From Leucobacter sp. G161 (lineage in GTDB: Bacteria; Actinomycetota; Actinomycetes; Actinomycetales; Microbacteriaceae): DNA of 64,000 nt. The stretch is taken from assembly GCF_001482305.1 (NCBI RefSeq), contig NZ_LOHP01000063.1, positions 37,620 through 101,619 on the forward strand, given 5' to 3'. The position numbers were made by a program, and so were the translations under genes. The notes under the pieces were generated by a model that worked only from the letters and a program-made list of their open reading frames with translations, made no database searches and was not told the DNA's origin. Of the stretch, positions 34,884-43,569 are shown piece by piece (positions within the stretch are counted from its first letter, which is position 1; the number at the start of each line of letters is the position of its first letter).

Positions 34884-35956
34884 TCGTGGCCTCGCTCGTT
34901 CGTCTCGGTCTTCGGGGTGCTGGGCTTCGACGCGGCCGGCTTCTTCGCTGCGGGTTTCTTTGCGGCGGGTGCTTGTGTGCCGTCGGCTGCATCCTTCGCC
35001 TTCGGCTTAGTTGCCGCAGCCTTCTTCTGCGAAGGCTGTGCGTCGGCCGACTGCGTCGAGGGCTTCTTCGCGGCAGGCTTCTTCTCGGCAGGCTTCTTCG
35101 CTGCAGTCTTTTTCGCCGCGGGCTTCTGGCTGGCCGGCTTCGCTTCCGCTGACTTTTCGTCTGTGGGCTGCGCGTCAGCGGGCTTCGTGGCAGCGGCCTT
35201 TGCCGACTGTGCTGGCTTCGCTGCTGCGGGTACCGCTGGCTTGGCTGCGCGCGGTACAAACCCGCGGTGGAGGGCTACGATTCCGAGCGTGAGGTTACGG
35301 TATGCGACACGCTCCAGGCCCGCCTCGCGGAGCCAGCTTGCGAGCTCCTCCTGCGCCGGCCAAGTCTCAATCGACTCGTTGAGGTACTTGTACGCCTCGG
35401 CAGCATCGCGGTTGATAACACCTGCGACGCGTGGCAGAACGTGCCGGTTGTACTGCGTGTACGCCCAGTTCACGGCACCAGCCGGAGGCTGAGAGAATTC
35501 GGCGATGACGACCCGTCCGCCGGGCTTCACCACGCGCGCCATCTCGGCGAGCGCCTGCTTCGGCTCGGAGACGTTGCGGAGGCCGTACGAAATAGTTGCG
35601 GCGTCGAAGCTGTCGTCCTCGAACGGCAGCTGCGTTGCGTCTGCCCAGACGAAGTCGATGAGGTCATTGCCGGCGTTACGGCGGCGGCCCTCAGCGAGCA
35701 TGCCCTCAGAGAAATCCGCGGCGGTGACGTGCGCGCCGTGCGCTGCGAGCGCTGCCGACGACGTGCCGGTGCCGGCGGCGAGGTCGAGGATCCGCATGCC
35801 CTTGCGGGGTGCGATAGCGCGAGTGGTCGCAATGCGCCACAGGCGGGAGTTACCGACCGACAGCACGTCGTTGAGGAGATCGTATTTCTGGGATACCTCA
35901 TCGAACATGGCAGAAACGTCCGTCGCATGCTTGGTCGTGGTGTCTGGTCGAGTCAC
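34880..35956 (-). CDS. menG: Demethylmenaquinone methyltransferase with a long Lys/Ala/Pro-rich C-terminal tail
   Basis: Transfers methyl from SAM to demethylmenaquinone. The methyltransferase core spans about residues 1-236, with VSQKYDLLNDVLSVGNSRLW, the SAM motif ILDLAAGTGTSSAALA and ISYGLRNVSEP. About 122 extra residues follow, made of AAKKPA/AKP/KKPA repeats like bacterial histone-H1-like tails. The frame is open and ends in the ATGA overlap with the next gene, so the tail is probably real. Normal family length is about 230-250. The tail may bind nucleic acid, polyphosphate or acidic membrane surfaces; that is speculation. Confidence 0.93.
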   Translation of the reverse strand: MTRPDTTTKHATDVSAMFDEVSQKYDLLNDVLSVGNSRLWRIATTRAIAPRKGMRILDLAAGTGTSSAALAAHGAHVTAADFSEGMLAEGRRRNAGNDLIDFVWADATQLPFEDDSFDAATISYGLRNVSEPKQALAEMARVVKPGGRVVIAEFSQPPAGAVNWAYTQYNRHVLPRVAGVINRDAAEAYKYLNESIETWPAQEELASWLREAGLERVAYRNLTLGIVALHRGFVPRAAKPAVPAAAKPAQSAKAAATKPADAQPTDEKSAEAKPASQKPAAKKTAAKKPAEKKPAAKKPSTQSADAQPSQKKAAATKPKAKDAADGTQAPAAKKPAAKKPAASKPSTPKTETNERGHE

Positions 35957-36017
35957 CGTTCCATCGTAGCCGGTTGTACCTCTGTGAATGCATGCAGTTG
36001 CTGGCGAGTAGATTGGG

Positions 36018-37400
36018 ATGGTGATTACCGATGTGACCGGGGGACCTGTGGGTAACGTGCCGACGCTGCAAGCGGTGACGAGGGCGCTGCCCGAACTGCC
36101 GAATCTGCTGAGCTACGCAGACCCCGAATTCCCGCTCTTCTGGAACCGTGGCGATCGCGGCTGCGTCGGCGTCGGTGAGGCGCTGCGGCTCCGATTTGCA
36201 GGCCCAGACCGGTATACAGAGGCATCGCGAGTATGGCGAGAGATCGCCGCCGCTTCCACGGTCGACGACCCGGTCGGTATGCCAGGCTCCGGCCTCGTCG
36301 CGTTCGGCACCTTCGCCTTCGCAGACGAAAGCTCCTCCGAGAGCGTCCTCATCGTTCCGAAGCTCCTCATTCACCGGCACCGAGACATGGCCTGGGTGAC
36401 GGAAGTGACCCTTCCGGGCGAGAACAGCGCACTTGCTGGGGCAACTGATCCCGCTTCTGTGCTGCCCGAACCTCGTGAACTCGCCGCGGCCGATTGGGCC
36501 GGTGTCGGACTGCTCGCGCCTGAGGTTGTAGCGATGCGGCTGCCCGAGGGCGGGTCGGACGGACCCAAGTTTGGTATTTCGGCCGGCGGCAGCCACGTCG
36601 ACGCCTATCTCGCCGGCGTGCGGGATGCGACGGCGCGGGTGGTTGCCGGCGAGCTGGAGAAGGTCGTGCTGTCCCGCCAAATCGGGGGTCAGCTGGAGGC
36701 TGGCGCTGATCTGCGGATCCCGCTGGACCGGCTGAGCGAACGCTACCTCGACTGCTGGACGTTTGCCGTCGACGGCCTCATCGGCGCGAGCCCGGAGACG
36801 CTCGTCCGGTCCACGAGCGGCGCCGTCTCGGCACGCGTGCTTGCTGGCACCCGCGGCCGCCACTCGGAAGATGCGGCTCGCGACCGGGCGGCGAGGGACG
36901 AATTGCTCCGCTCTGCGAAGGAACAGCACGAACACGACTTTGCCGTGCAAAGCGTCGTGACCGCGCTCGCGCCGCACGTCACAGAGTTGCGCACGAGCGA
37001 TGCCCCGTTCGCCCTGCAGCTCCCCAACGTCTGGCACCTTGCGACCGACCTGGGGGCAGCGCTCGGCGCCGAATCGACGGCACTGGAACTCGTGAATGCG
37101 CTCCACCCCACCGCCGCGGTCGCCGGCACCCCGACCGCCGACGCGGTCGCGATGATCGCCGAACTCGAACCGTTTGACCGCGGCCGCTACTCGGGTGCCG
37201 TCGGTTGGATCGACGCAGCTGGCGACGGGGAGTGGGTGATCGCGCTCCGCTGCGCGCAGCTCGGTGAACCTGACGCATCAGGCGAGCGGACACTCGTCGC
37301 GACGGCCGGCGGCGGGATTGTCGAGGGCTCCGACCCGCAGCACGAGCTTGGCGAGACGGTCTCGAAGTTCCGCCCGATCACCGATGCCTTCGCGCGCTAG
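36018..37400 (+). CDS. menF: Isochorismate synthase
   Basis: Converts chorismate to isochorismate, the first step of menaquinone synthesis. It is 460 residues long. The chorismate-binding fold is in the C-terminal half, with EKVVLSRQI, FAVDGLIGASPETLV, VLAGTRGRH, NALHPTAAVAGTPT and the closing GGGIVEGSDPQHELGET. A Lys at the general-base position is present in GELEKVVLSR. ATG 36018 is followed immediately by an alternative GTG. It is divergent from menG across 61 bp. DhbC/EntC roles are less likely because no siderophore genes are near. Confidence 0.9.
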   Translation: MVITDVTGGPVGNVPTLQAVTRALPELPNLLSYADPEFPLFWNRGDRGCVGVGEALRLRFAGPDRYTEASRVWREIAAASTVDDPVGMPGSGLVAFGTFAFADESSSESVLIVPKLLIHRHRDMAWVTEVTLPGENSALAGATDPASVLPEPRELAAADWAGVGLLAPEVVAMRLPEGGSDGPKFGISAGGSHVDAYLAGVRDATARVVAGELEKVVLSRQIGGQLEAGADLRIPLDRLSERYLDCWTFAVDGLIGASPETLVRSTSGAVSARVLAGTRGRHSEDAARDRAARDELLRSAKEQHEHDFAVQSVVTALAPHVTELRTSDAPFALQLPNVWHLATDLGAALGAESTALELVNALHPTAAVAGTPTADAVAMIAELEPFDRGRYSGAVGWIDAAGDGEWVIALRCAQLGEPDASGERTLVATAGGGIVEGSDPQHELGETVSKFRPITDAFAR

Positions 37401-37494
37401 CCGCTGCGCTCCTCGCGTCGCCTGCCCGCTCGCTTGCCTGGGCCTGCCTATCGCCGCGCCCGCGCCCGCGATCCCGACCCTCGGGCACCCCAAA

Positions 37495-37570
37495 CGACCC
37501 GATTTATCCTGTCCGAGTCCTGCACAGCCTGCACAAGGCTCAGCCAAGAAAAACCCGGGCAGGCGGGATG
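37495..37570. repeat. Dispersed repeat, copy 1, upstream of the VOC gene
   Basis: About 76 bp starting CGACCCGATTTATCCTGT match, by eye in roughly four of five positions, a segment at 38113-38189. Shared blocks include TTTATCCTGT, CTCCTGCA-like, GCACAAGGCTC and CGGGCAG-like bases. The two copies flank the VOC gene in the same orientation. Confidence 0.6.
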
Positions 37571-37613
37571 AAGCTGGCCGTCCGGGGTTGCGCCGAAGCG
37601 GCCAGCTGAGAGT

Positions 37614-38012
37614 ATGGGGGTGCCCGGAATTCATCATGTCGAAGTATGGCTCTCCAGCATCGCTGAAGCACGCGATGAGTGGGGGTGGCTGCTCGGCGGT
37701 CTCGGATTCACCCTCGAGAGCGAGTGGGCAGAGGGTCAATCCTGGGCAGCCGGTGGGGCATACCTGACGCTCACGACCTCTCCGAATCTGTCAACGCCGA
37801 TGCAGGATCGGCGACGGCCAGGGGTCAACCACATCGCTTTCAAAGCAGGATCCGGCGACCGCGTCGATGCACTCATGGTGGAAGCCAAGCAGAGGGGATG
37901 GCGCGAGCTATATGCAGACCGCTATCCGCACGCTGGAGGTGCTGAACACTACGCCGGATGGCTCGAGAACGCCGCGGGGTTCAAGGTTGAACTCGTCGCG
38001 GACGACACCTGA
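37614..38012 (+). CDS. VOC-family (glyoxalase/dioxygenase-fold) protein
   Basis: A 132-residue single-domain vicinal-oxygen-chelate protein. It begins with GIHHVEVWLSSIAEARDEWG, has a central PGVNHIAFKAGS and a closing GFKVELVADD. His near residue 8, His in NHIAF and the terminal Glu could form the metal site. Family members include glyoxalases, dioxygenases and thiol transferases for antibiotic resistance, so no reaction is assigned. It stands alone between two copies of a dispersed repeat, which may mean it was inserted or exchanged as a unit. Confidence 0.8.
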   Translation: MGVPGIHHVEVWLSSIAEARDEWGWLLGGLGFTLESEWAEGQSWAAGGAYLTLTTSPNLSTPMQDRRRPGVNHIAFKAGSGDRVDALMVEAKQRGWRELYADRYPHAGGAEHYAGWLENAAGFKVELVADDT

Positions 38013-38112
38013 GCCAGTTGGCTGCGGCCCCACTGGGGGCCGCGAAACCGCTGACAGCAACTGGGTGCCCTCAGCTGCGTGTCGGCCCCCGGAGTCCCCG
38101 CAGCATCCTTTC

Positions 38113-38189
38113 CGACCCGTTTTATCCTGTGCGACTCCTGCAACGCACGCACAAGGCTCGGAAAGGAAGACTCGGGGCAGAGAGGACGG
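38113..38189. repeat. Dispersed repeat, copy 2, between VOC and PPK2 genes
   Basis: About 77 bp starting CGACCCGTTTTATCCTGT, direct copy of the element at 37495-37570. It lies between the convergent VOC and PPK2 genes. In the minus-strand reading both copies give a similar short peptide, but several differences are non-synonymous, so DNA-level repetition explains it better than coding. Confidence 0.6.
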
Positions 38190-38207
38190 CATGGCCGGGC
38201 AGGGACC

Positions 38208-39077
38208 CTACGGCCAGCGCAGCTCGCTCGTCTCGGCGAGCCTGGCCTGCTCGGCGACGACGTCGAAGTCTGCCGCCGGCCACTGCGGGTTGATCCGTTC
38301 GAGCTCGCCAATCACGATGCGCTGCACCGCGACCCGCGCGTACCACTTCGAGTTGGCCGGCACGACGTACCAGGGCGCATGTGGCGCGTTGCTGCGGTCG
38401 ATTGCGGTCTGGAAGGCCTCCATGTATGCCGGCCATAGCTTCCGCTCGTCGACGTCGCCCGGATTGTATTTCCAGTGCTTCGCGGGATCTGCGAGCCGGT
38501 CGCTCAAACGTTCGGCCTGCTCTTGAGGTGAGACGTGCAGCATCACCTTCACGATGTGGACGCCCTCGTCGGCGAGGCGCTGCTCGAACGCGGTGATCGC
38601 ACCGTAGCGGCGCTCGATCTCCTCAGCCGGTGCGAAGGATCGCACCCGCTGAATGAGCACGTCTTCGTAGTGTGAACGGTCGAAGAGCCCGATGACGCCG
38701 GGCCCTGGGACGCGAGGTTCGATGCGCCACAGAAAGTCGTGTGAGAGCTCCTCCTCGGTCGGTGACTTGAATGCGGTGAGTTCGAGGCCGTGCGGTTCGA
38801 GCTGGGCGAAGACGTGGTTGACGATGCCGCCCTTGCCTGCGGCGTCCATGGCCTGCAGCACGACGAGCACGCGATCCGGTGCACCCGCGCGGCTCTGTGC
38901 GAACAGTCGCTCTTGGAGTTCGCGTAGCTCGTGCGCTGCCGCCGCAAGCTCAGCCTGGCCCGCTTTCTTATTCGCCGTTGTCCCCGGGGTCGAACCGGGG
39001 TCGATCCCGCTGAGTGTGCACCCTTCGCCGACGCGCAGCAGGGTCGCTACGTCGCTGTCCCAGAACTCGTTCGCCAT
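38208..39077 (-). CDS. PPK2-family polyphosphate kinase/phosphotransferase
   Basis: A 289-residue PPK2 protein, which uses polyphosphate to phosphorylate a nucleotide. Walker A is LQAMDAAGKGG at about residues 75-85, and the lid/Walker B region includes FDRSHYEDVLIQRV. HWKYNPGDVDERKLW is a typical late motif. It is single-domain. Class (AMP, ADP or dual) cannot be fixed. Start ATG 39077 is picked because GGGGGA lies five bases upstream; the longer start at 39092 is weaker. It stands alone between menD and the VOC gene. Confidence 0.9.
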   Translation of the reverse strand: MANEFWDSDVATLLRVGEGCTLSGIDPGSTPGTTANKKAGQAELAAAAHELRELQERLFAQSRAGAPDRVLVVLQAMDAAGKGGIVNHVFAQLEPHGLELTAFKSPTEEELSHDFLWRIEPRVPGPGVIGLFDRSHYEDVLIQRVRSFAPAEEIERRYGAITAFEQRLADEGVHIVKVMLHVSPQEQAERLSDRLADPAKHWKYNPGDVDERKLWPAYMEAFQTAIDRSNAPHAPWYVVPANSKWYARVAVQRIVIGELERINPQWPAADFDVVAEQARLAETSELRWP

Positions 39078-39193
39078 GTCGTCCCCCGTCATAGGCTCGC
39101 ACGGGTGCCGGGTGGCAGCCGTCGCCGTACAGCAACTGTAGGGCCTGCGGGCCGGGGGCAACAGGCCTCGGGGCCGCACCCAGCGGCGGCGGA

Positions 39194-41032
39194 TCAGACT
39201 GACGCTACCTCGCCGATCGGCACTTCGACGAGTGTGGGGCCCGTCACGGGAGCGGTGAAGAGCCGTTCGAGCTCGCCGCGGGTGGCGGCCCGGTGATACT
39301 CCCAGCCGTAGGCGGCGGCGAGAGATTCGAGGTTCGCGGCTTTGGGCGTCCGCATGACCCGCGTGAAGGCGCCTGGGGCGGTCGTCGCGGCCACCTCGAG
39401 GTTGTCGAAGATCGTACCGCCGCCGTCGTTGCCGACGACGAGCTGAATCCTCGGTCGCACCTCGGGGTCGTCCGAGAGGAGGAGCGAGCCGGCGTCGTGC
39501 AGCAGCGCGAGATCGCCGATGATGACTCGGGTGGTGCCGGCGGCGCGCGCCGGGTCAGGATCGACCTGGCTCGCGACGGCCACACCCATGGCGGTTGCGA
39601 CGGTGCCGTCGATGCCAGCGAGTCCGCGGTTCGAGTGCACCGTGAGTTTCCGGGCTGGGGCGAGCGTATCGAGCACCCGCACGAGGCGAGACGCGGCGAT
39701 GACGAGCCGGTCGTGTGGCCACGTGGCGCGCCAGACGGTCTCGACGAGCAGCTCGCGGGAGATGGGTTCCCGCTTCACAGCGACCTCGGCGCGCGCGTAG
39801 GCGTTGCGTTCCTTGTATCCGGTCTCGCGTGCGGCGTCGAGGTCTGGCTCGTGGACGGTGCTGCGCGCCCGCTGGAGTTCGCGGTCGGCGGCAACCCAGA
39901 CGCCGAGCCAGCGACGGTGCACGCGTGGATTGTGGTCTGCCGCGATCGTGGCAGACGGTACGACCCGTGCGCCCGAGACTGGGGCGTACTGGTCGCCGGC
40001 GTGTGGGTCGACGACTATGACCTCGACGTCATCGCGCCCAAGCAGCGCGGGAATCTGGCGGGTTAACGTTGGGTGCCCGAACACGATCGCGCGCTCGGTG
40101 AGCCCGCCGATCTCGGGGTCGTCGATGAGTGTTGCGTACGCGGTGATCGCCTCGCGGCCGAAGCGGGAGCCGCTCACGACCTCGGCGAGTAGTGGGAGGC
40201 CTGCGTCGCGCGCGAAGGCTTCGGCCTCATCGCCGGCACCGGCGCCTGCGACGACCACGGCGAGGGCGTCATCGCGGTGGACGTAGCCGCCGTCAGTATC
40301 GGGAAGGAACGTCTGGAAGCGTTCGCCATCCGAACGCGACGCCGATCCCGGCGCCGCCGCGGCGTTGGCCGCAATGTTCTCGCGGGCAGTGGCTCCTTCT
40401 TCGCCGGCTGCCGCGAAGCCGGCGGCGATCATCTGTTCGAAGCCCGTGGTGCCCGACAGTGGCTCGACGAACTGCAAGTTGAGCTGCACCGGCCCCGCCG
40501 GTCGGTCCCCAGGGAACCCCCGGGCTGCTGAGAACGCGCGCGCCGCCAGTCGTCCCGGATCCTGCGCGGGGCCGCGACCAATGTCGCCGTCGACGCCGAA
40601 CGTCGGTGGCGCAACGTCGAGCGAGAGCCGCGCGGCGCTGCCGAACATATCGAACTGGGTCGTGGTCTGGTTGCTCCTCGTACCGCGCAGCGCGGCCGGG
40701 CGATCCGCAGTGAGTGCGATGAACGGGACCCGGCCCTCGTGCGCCTCGAGCGCTGCCGGTGCGAGGTTCGCGACCGCGGTGCCGCTCGTGACGATGACGG
40801 GGGCTGGCAAACCGGTCTCGCGGGCAAGACCGAGCGCGAAAAACGCGGCGGATCGTTCGTCGACACGAACATGCAGCCGGATAGCTCCGGCCTCCTCAGC
40901 AGCAGCGGCCGCGAGCGCGAGGGCTTGCGACCGTGACCCGGGGCACACCACAACATCGGAGATACCTCGGCGAATGAGCTCAGCGAGGAGCTCTACTGCG
41001 AAGATTGACGCGGGAGCTGGCCCCGCGCTCAC
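39194..41032 (-). CDS. menD: SEPHCHC synthase (menaquinone biosynthesis)
   Basis: A 612-residue thiamine-diphosphate enzyme that joins isochorismate and alpha-ketoglutarate. The N-terminal domain has VVVCPGSRSQALALA and HVRVDERSAAFFALGLA with the cofactor-activating Glu, then NQTTTQFDMFG. The C-terminal ThDP region has NRGLAGIDGTVATAMG and GDLALLHDAG, then VGNDGGGTIFD. The GTG start at 41032 overlaps the upstream gene's TGA by four bases. It works with MenF, encoded about 3 kb to the left. Confidence 0.94.
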   Translation of the reverse strand: MSAGPAPASIFAVELLAELIRRGISDVVVCPGSRSQALALAAAAAEEAGAIRLHVRVDERSAAFFALGLARETGLPAPVIVTSGTAVANLAPAALEAHEGRVPFIALTADRPAALRGTRSNQTTTQFDMFGSAARLSLDVAPPTFGVDGDIGRGPAQDPGRLAARAFSAARGFPGDRPAGPVQLNLQFVEPLSGTTGFEQMIAAGFAAAGEEGATARENIAANAAAAPGSASRSDGERFQTFLPDTDGGYVHRDDALAVVVAGAGAGDEAEAFARDAGLPLLAEVVSGSRFGREAITAYATLIDDPEIGGLTERAIVFGHPTLTRQIPALLGRDDVEVIVVDPHAGDQYAPVSGARVVPSATIAADHNPRVHRRWLGVWVAADRELQRARSTVHEPDLDAARETGYKERNAYARAEVAVKREPISRELLVETVWRATWPHDRLVIAASRLVRVLDTLAPARKLTVHSNRGLAGIDGTVATAMGVAVASQVDPDPARAAGTTRVIIGDLALLHDAGSLLLSDDPEVRPRIQLVVGNDGGGTIFDNLEVAATTAPGAFTRVMRTPKAANLESLAAAYGWEYHRAATRGELERLFTAPVTGPTLVEVPIGEVASV

Positions 41033-41421
41033 CGTGTCTTGTCCTGGTCCTGATCCTGGTCCTCGCTGGGCCGCGGCTTCCGGGGCTCCTCGCCGGGGAA
41101 GGTCTCGTCGTCGAGCTCCTTCAGGCGCGCCTCAAGGTCGCGGAGCGATTCGCGTTCGGCATCGCTGAGCTGAGGGCCGGTGAACCGTGGATCGTCGTCG
41201 GGCGCGAGATGCTTCTGCGTGCCAGGACCCGAGGTGGGGCTTCCCTTGCCGATCATCAGCCACAGCACCGCGCCGATGACTGGCAGCAGCACGATAATGA
41301 CGATCCAGACTGGCTTGCTAACCCCGCGAGCGCGTGAGTGGTCAGTCATCGCGGCGTCAACCAACGAGTACAGTGTGAACGCTACCGCGATGACAGCGCC
41401 GATAATGATAAACCTGACCAT
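41029..41421 (-). CDS. Small membrane protein with PLDc_N-like domain
   Basis: A 130-residue protein. Two transmembrane helices fill the first 60 residues (FIIIGAVIAVAFTLYSLVDA and WIVIIVLLPVIGAVLWLMIG), with the Pro-IG-VLWL pattern of phospholipase-D-nuclease N-terminal domains. A charged cytoplasmic tail ends in QDQDQDK, encoded by a short CCTGGTCCTGAT-type repeat. No catalytic HKD motif is present. It overlaps menD by four bases, so the two are translationally coupled. Function unknown; coupling suggests a role at the membrane site of quinone synthesis. Confidence 0.75.
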   Translation of the reverse strand: MVRFIIIGAVIAVAFTLYSLVDAAMTDHSRARGVSKPVWIVIIVLLPVIGAVLWLMIGKGSPTSGPGTQKHLAPDDDPRFTGPQLSDAERESLRDLEARLKELDDETFPGEEPRKPRPSEDQDQDQDKTR

Positions 41422-41493
41422 GCCCTCATGCTACCCGGCAACCCTCCGGGTGAGGGGAGAGAGTGCACAGTCTGCCTCGGTAGACTCGGCGCT

Positions 41494-41787
41494 GTGAGTG
41501 AACAACGCAAAGCCTGGACCACCTACATTGTGCTGCGCCTGCTGTTTTTTGTGGTGCCGTTCGCTGCGCTGTACGCGCTCGGCCTGGCTCTCGGCTTCAC
41601 GATGATGATGTCCGGCATCATCGCTGCGGTGCTCGCCGCGCTCATCGGTGTCTCGCTGTCGATCCTGCTGCTGTCGAAGCCGCGCGAAGAAGCTTCGGAG
41701 AGTATCTACGCGTGGCGTAACCGCGATCGGACTTTCGATGACGTCGCCGAGGACGCGGTGCTCGACGGTGAGGCTGACGAGCGCTAG
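41494..41787 (+). CDS. DUF4229-like small membrane protein
   Basis: A 97-residue protein with two helices (YIVLRLLFFVVPFAALYALG, then MSGIIAAVLAALIGVSLSIL) followed by KPREEASESIYAWRNRDRTF and an acidic end. This layout matches DUF4229 proteins found near menaquinone genes in actinobacteria, from memory. The GTG start at 41494 is preferred to the long upstream ATG, which would be antisense to the PLDc_N-like gene. Its stop overlaps the convergent regulator's stop within one CTAG. Confidence 0.75.
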   Translation: MSEQRKAWTTYIVLRLLFFVVPFAALYALGLALGFTMMMSGIIAAVLAALIGVSLSILLLSKPREEASESIYAWRNRDRTFDDVAEDAVLDGEADER

Positions 41788-42167
41788 CTCGCTGAACGGC
41801 GCACATCGTCGTTGGCGGTGTCCCCGTCGGCGTCAGAGACTGTCTGCGCGTCCGCGGACGGTCCACCGCCCGTCCGCGCTTGCTGTTCGCGAATGAAGTC
41901 ACGCGCGGTGAACTGGTGCGAGCGCCGACCGTAATGGTCTGCCGTTATCCCGCGAATGAATGACCCGGCATCGACGTCGAGCGCGGTGGCGATGCGCACG
42001 AGCGTCTCGGCCGAGGGGCTCTGGACGCCCCGCTCGATTTTGCCGATGCTTGTCAGGCTCACTACTGCGAGTTCGCTCAGGTCGTCCATGGAGAGGCCAC
42101 GTGTTCGACGTGCGTCGCGAATGCGATCTCCGATGATGTGGGCGGCTGGGGAATGGAAACTGGGCAC
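41784..42167 (-). CDS. XRE-family helix-turn-helix regulator
   Basis: A small DNA-binding protein (127 residues from GTG 42167). The helix-turn-helix at about residues 10-65 includes IGDRIRDARRTRGLSMDDLS, LTSIGKIERGVQSPSAETL and LVRIATALDV. A short tail follows with no enzyme domain. Ribosome-site evidence for GTG 42167 is weak, and an in-frame open region continues upstream to 42545, antisense to the glycosyltransferase, so the start is uncertain. It is divergent from the two glycosyltransferase genes and may control them. Confidence 0.75.
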   Translation of the reverse strand: MPSFHSPAAHIIGDRIRDARRTRGLSMDDLSELAVVSLTSIGKIERGVQSPSAETLVRIATALDVDAGSFIRGITADHYGRRSHQFTARDFIREQQARTGGGPSADAQTVSDADGDTANDDVRRSAS

Positions 42168-42378
42168 CGTACTAGGTTCGTGTGCTGGGGCGATAAGCGC
42201 CAGAACGTAGACCGGTGGGTTGCATTTCACCCGGTGGAAAAGTACCTCACCGATTGCGCGAAAGCCGCAGGGCTCCGCGGATTCGCGGGAGCGGCGATCC
42301 ACTGCGAGAACACGGGAAGCGCAGAATACACTTGAGTTTGTTCGCCGACCCCTATGTATTAAAGGACGACAGCACCCC

Positions 42379-43563
42379 GTGACCCAACAACCCGACAACG
42401 CCCCGATTCGCATACTGCTCGGCTGCGACACGTTCGCCCCAGATGTGAACGGTGCTGCGCGTTTCGCTGAGCGGCTCGCCGCCGGACTGGTGCGTCGCGG
42501 GCATGACGTCCATGTGGCCGCCCCATCGAAGAAACACCGGCTCATGGGCGCGTCGATCGAAACGATCGAGGGCGAGCGTATGGTGGTGCACCGGCTCGCC
42601 AGCTGGCGCTGGTACCCGCATGACTGGCTCCGGTTCGTGCTCCCGTGGCGAGCACGGCACTACGCCAGGCAGATCCTCGACCAGGTGAAGCCCGACGTGA
42701 TCCACATCCAGTCCCACCTGGTGATCGGTCGCGGGCTCGCTCGCGAGGGCGCGAAGCGTGGCATTCGGATCGTCGCGACCAACCACATCATGCCCGAGAA
42801 CGTGCTCGATTTCACGCTTCTCCCCGAGCGGGCGAAGCGGTTGTTTGTGCGCTGGGGCTGGCGCGACGCCGACCGCGTGCTGCGCAACGCCGCAGCGATC
42901 ACGACGCCGACGAGGCGCGCGGCAGACTTCCTCGAACGAAACACATATCGGCGCGGAGTGCAGCCGGTGAGCTGTGGGCTCCGTGCGAGCGACTACACGG
43001 CAGTGGTCGGTCCGCGCGAACAGAACAAACTGGTGTTCGTTGGCCGCGTCACGCTCGAAAAAGAGATCGACGTCATCATCCGGGCGCTCGCCCGCCTCGA
43101 CCCGGAGCTGCAGGCGACGTTCACCATCGTCGGCGACGGCGACCAGCGCAAGAACCTTGAGAAACTCGTCGCCGAGCTCGGGCTCACCGGACGCGTGCAC
43201 TTCACGGGCCGCGTGAGTGACGACGAGCTGCGCCGTCACCTCACCGAGGCCACGGTGTTTGCCATCGCCTCGATCGCCGAGCTCCAGTCGATCGCAACGA
43301 TGGAAGCGATGGCCTCTGGCCTGCCGATCGTCGCCGCCGACGCGATGGCGCTCCCGCACCTGGTGCACCACGGCGAGAACGGCTATCTGTTCCAGGCGGG
43401 GAACGACCGCGAGCTGTCTGAGGCACTGAAGAAGGTGCTCACGGCGGATCCCGCGGAGTACGAACGGATGCAGCAGGCCTCGCTGGCCGCCGTGCAGTCG
43501 CACGATATCGATACCACCCTCGACACCTTCGAAGCCCTCTATCGGGGCGCTCCAGCCGCGTAG
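42379..43563 (+). CDS. GT4-family glycosyltransferase (PimB/MgtA-like)
   Basis: A 394-residue GT-B enzyme. The acceptor domain begins ILLGCDTFAPDVNGAARFAE and contains DVIHIQSHLVIGRGLA. The donor domain has KLVFVGRVTLEKEIDVIIRA and the late EAMASGLPIVAADAMALPHL, with the E-x7-E pattern of retaining GT4 enzymes. It probably adds a hexose from a GDP- or UDP-sugar to a lipid or envelope glycan. The GTG start at 42379 has AAAGGA rather far upstream (12 bases). A second GT4 gene follows after six bases. Confidence 0.87.
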   Translation: MTQQPDNAPIRILLGCDTFAPDVNGAARFAERLAAGLVRRGHDVHVAAPSKKHRLMGASIETIEGERMVVHRLASWRWYPHDWLRFVLPWRARHYARQILDQVKPDVIHIQSHLVIGRGLAREGAKRGIRIVATNHIMPENVLDFTLLPERAKRLFVRWGWRDADRVLRNAAAITTPTRRAADFLERNTYRRGVQPVSCGLRASDYTAVVGPREQNKLVFVGRVTLEKEIDVIIRALARLDPELQATFTIVGDGDQRKNLEKLVAELGLTGRVHFTGRVSDDELRRHLTEATVFAIASIAELQSIATMEAMASGLPIVAADAMALPHLVHHGENGYLFQAGNDRELSEALKKVLTADPAEYERMQQASLAAVQSHDIDTTLDTFEALYRGAPAA

Positions 43564-43569
43564 CGCGCG

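Noticed and set aside
37278..38192. Two short minus-strand frames with similar peptides (FLAEPCA.. and FLSEPCA..)
   Set aside because: The likeness follows from the DNA repeat at 37495 and 38113. Several differences change residues, and neither has a ribosome site.
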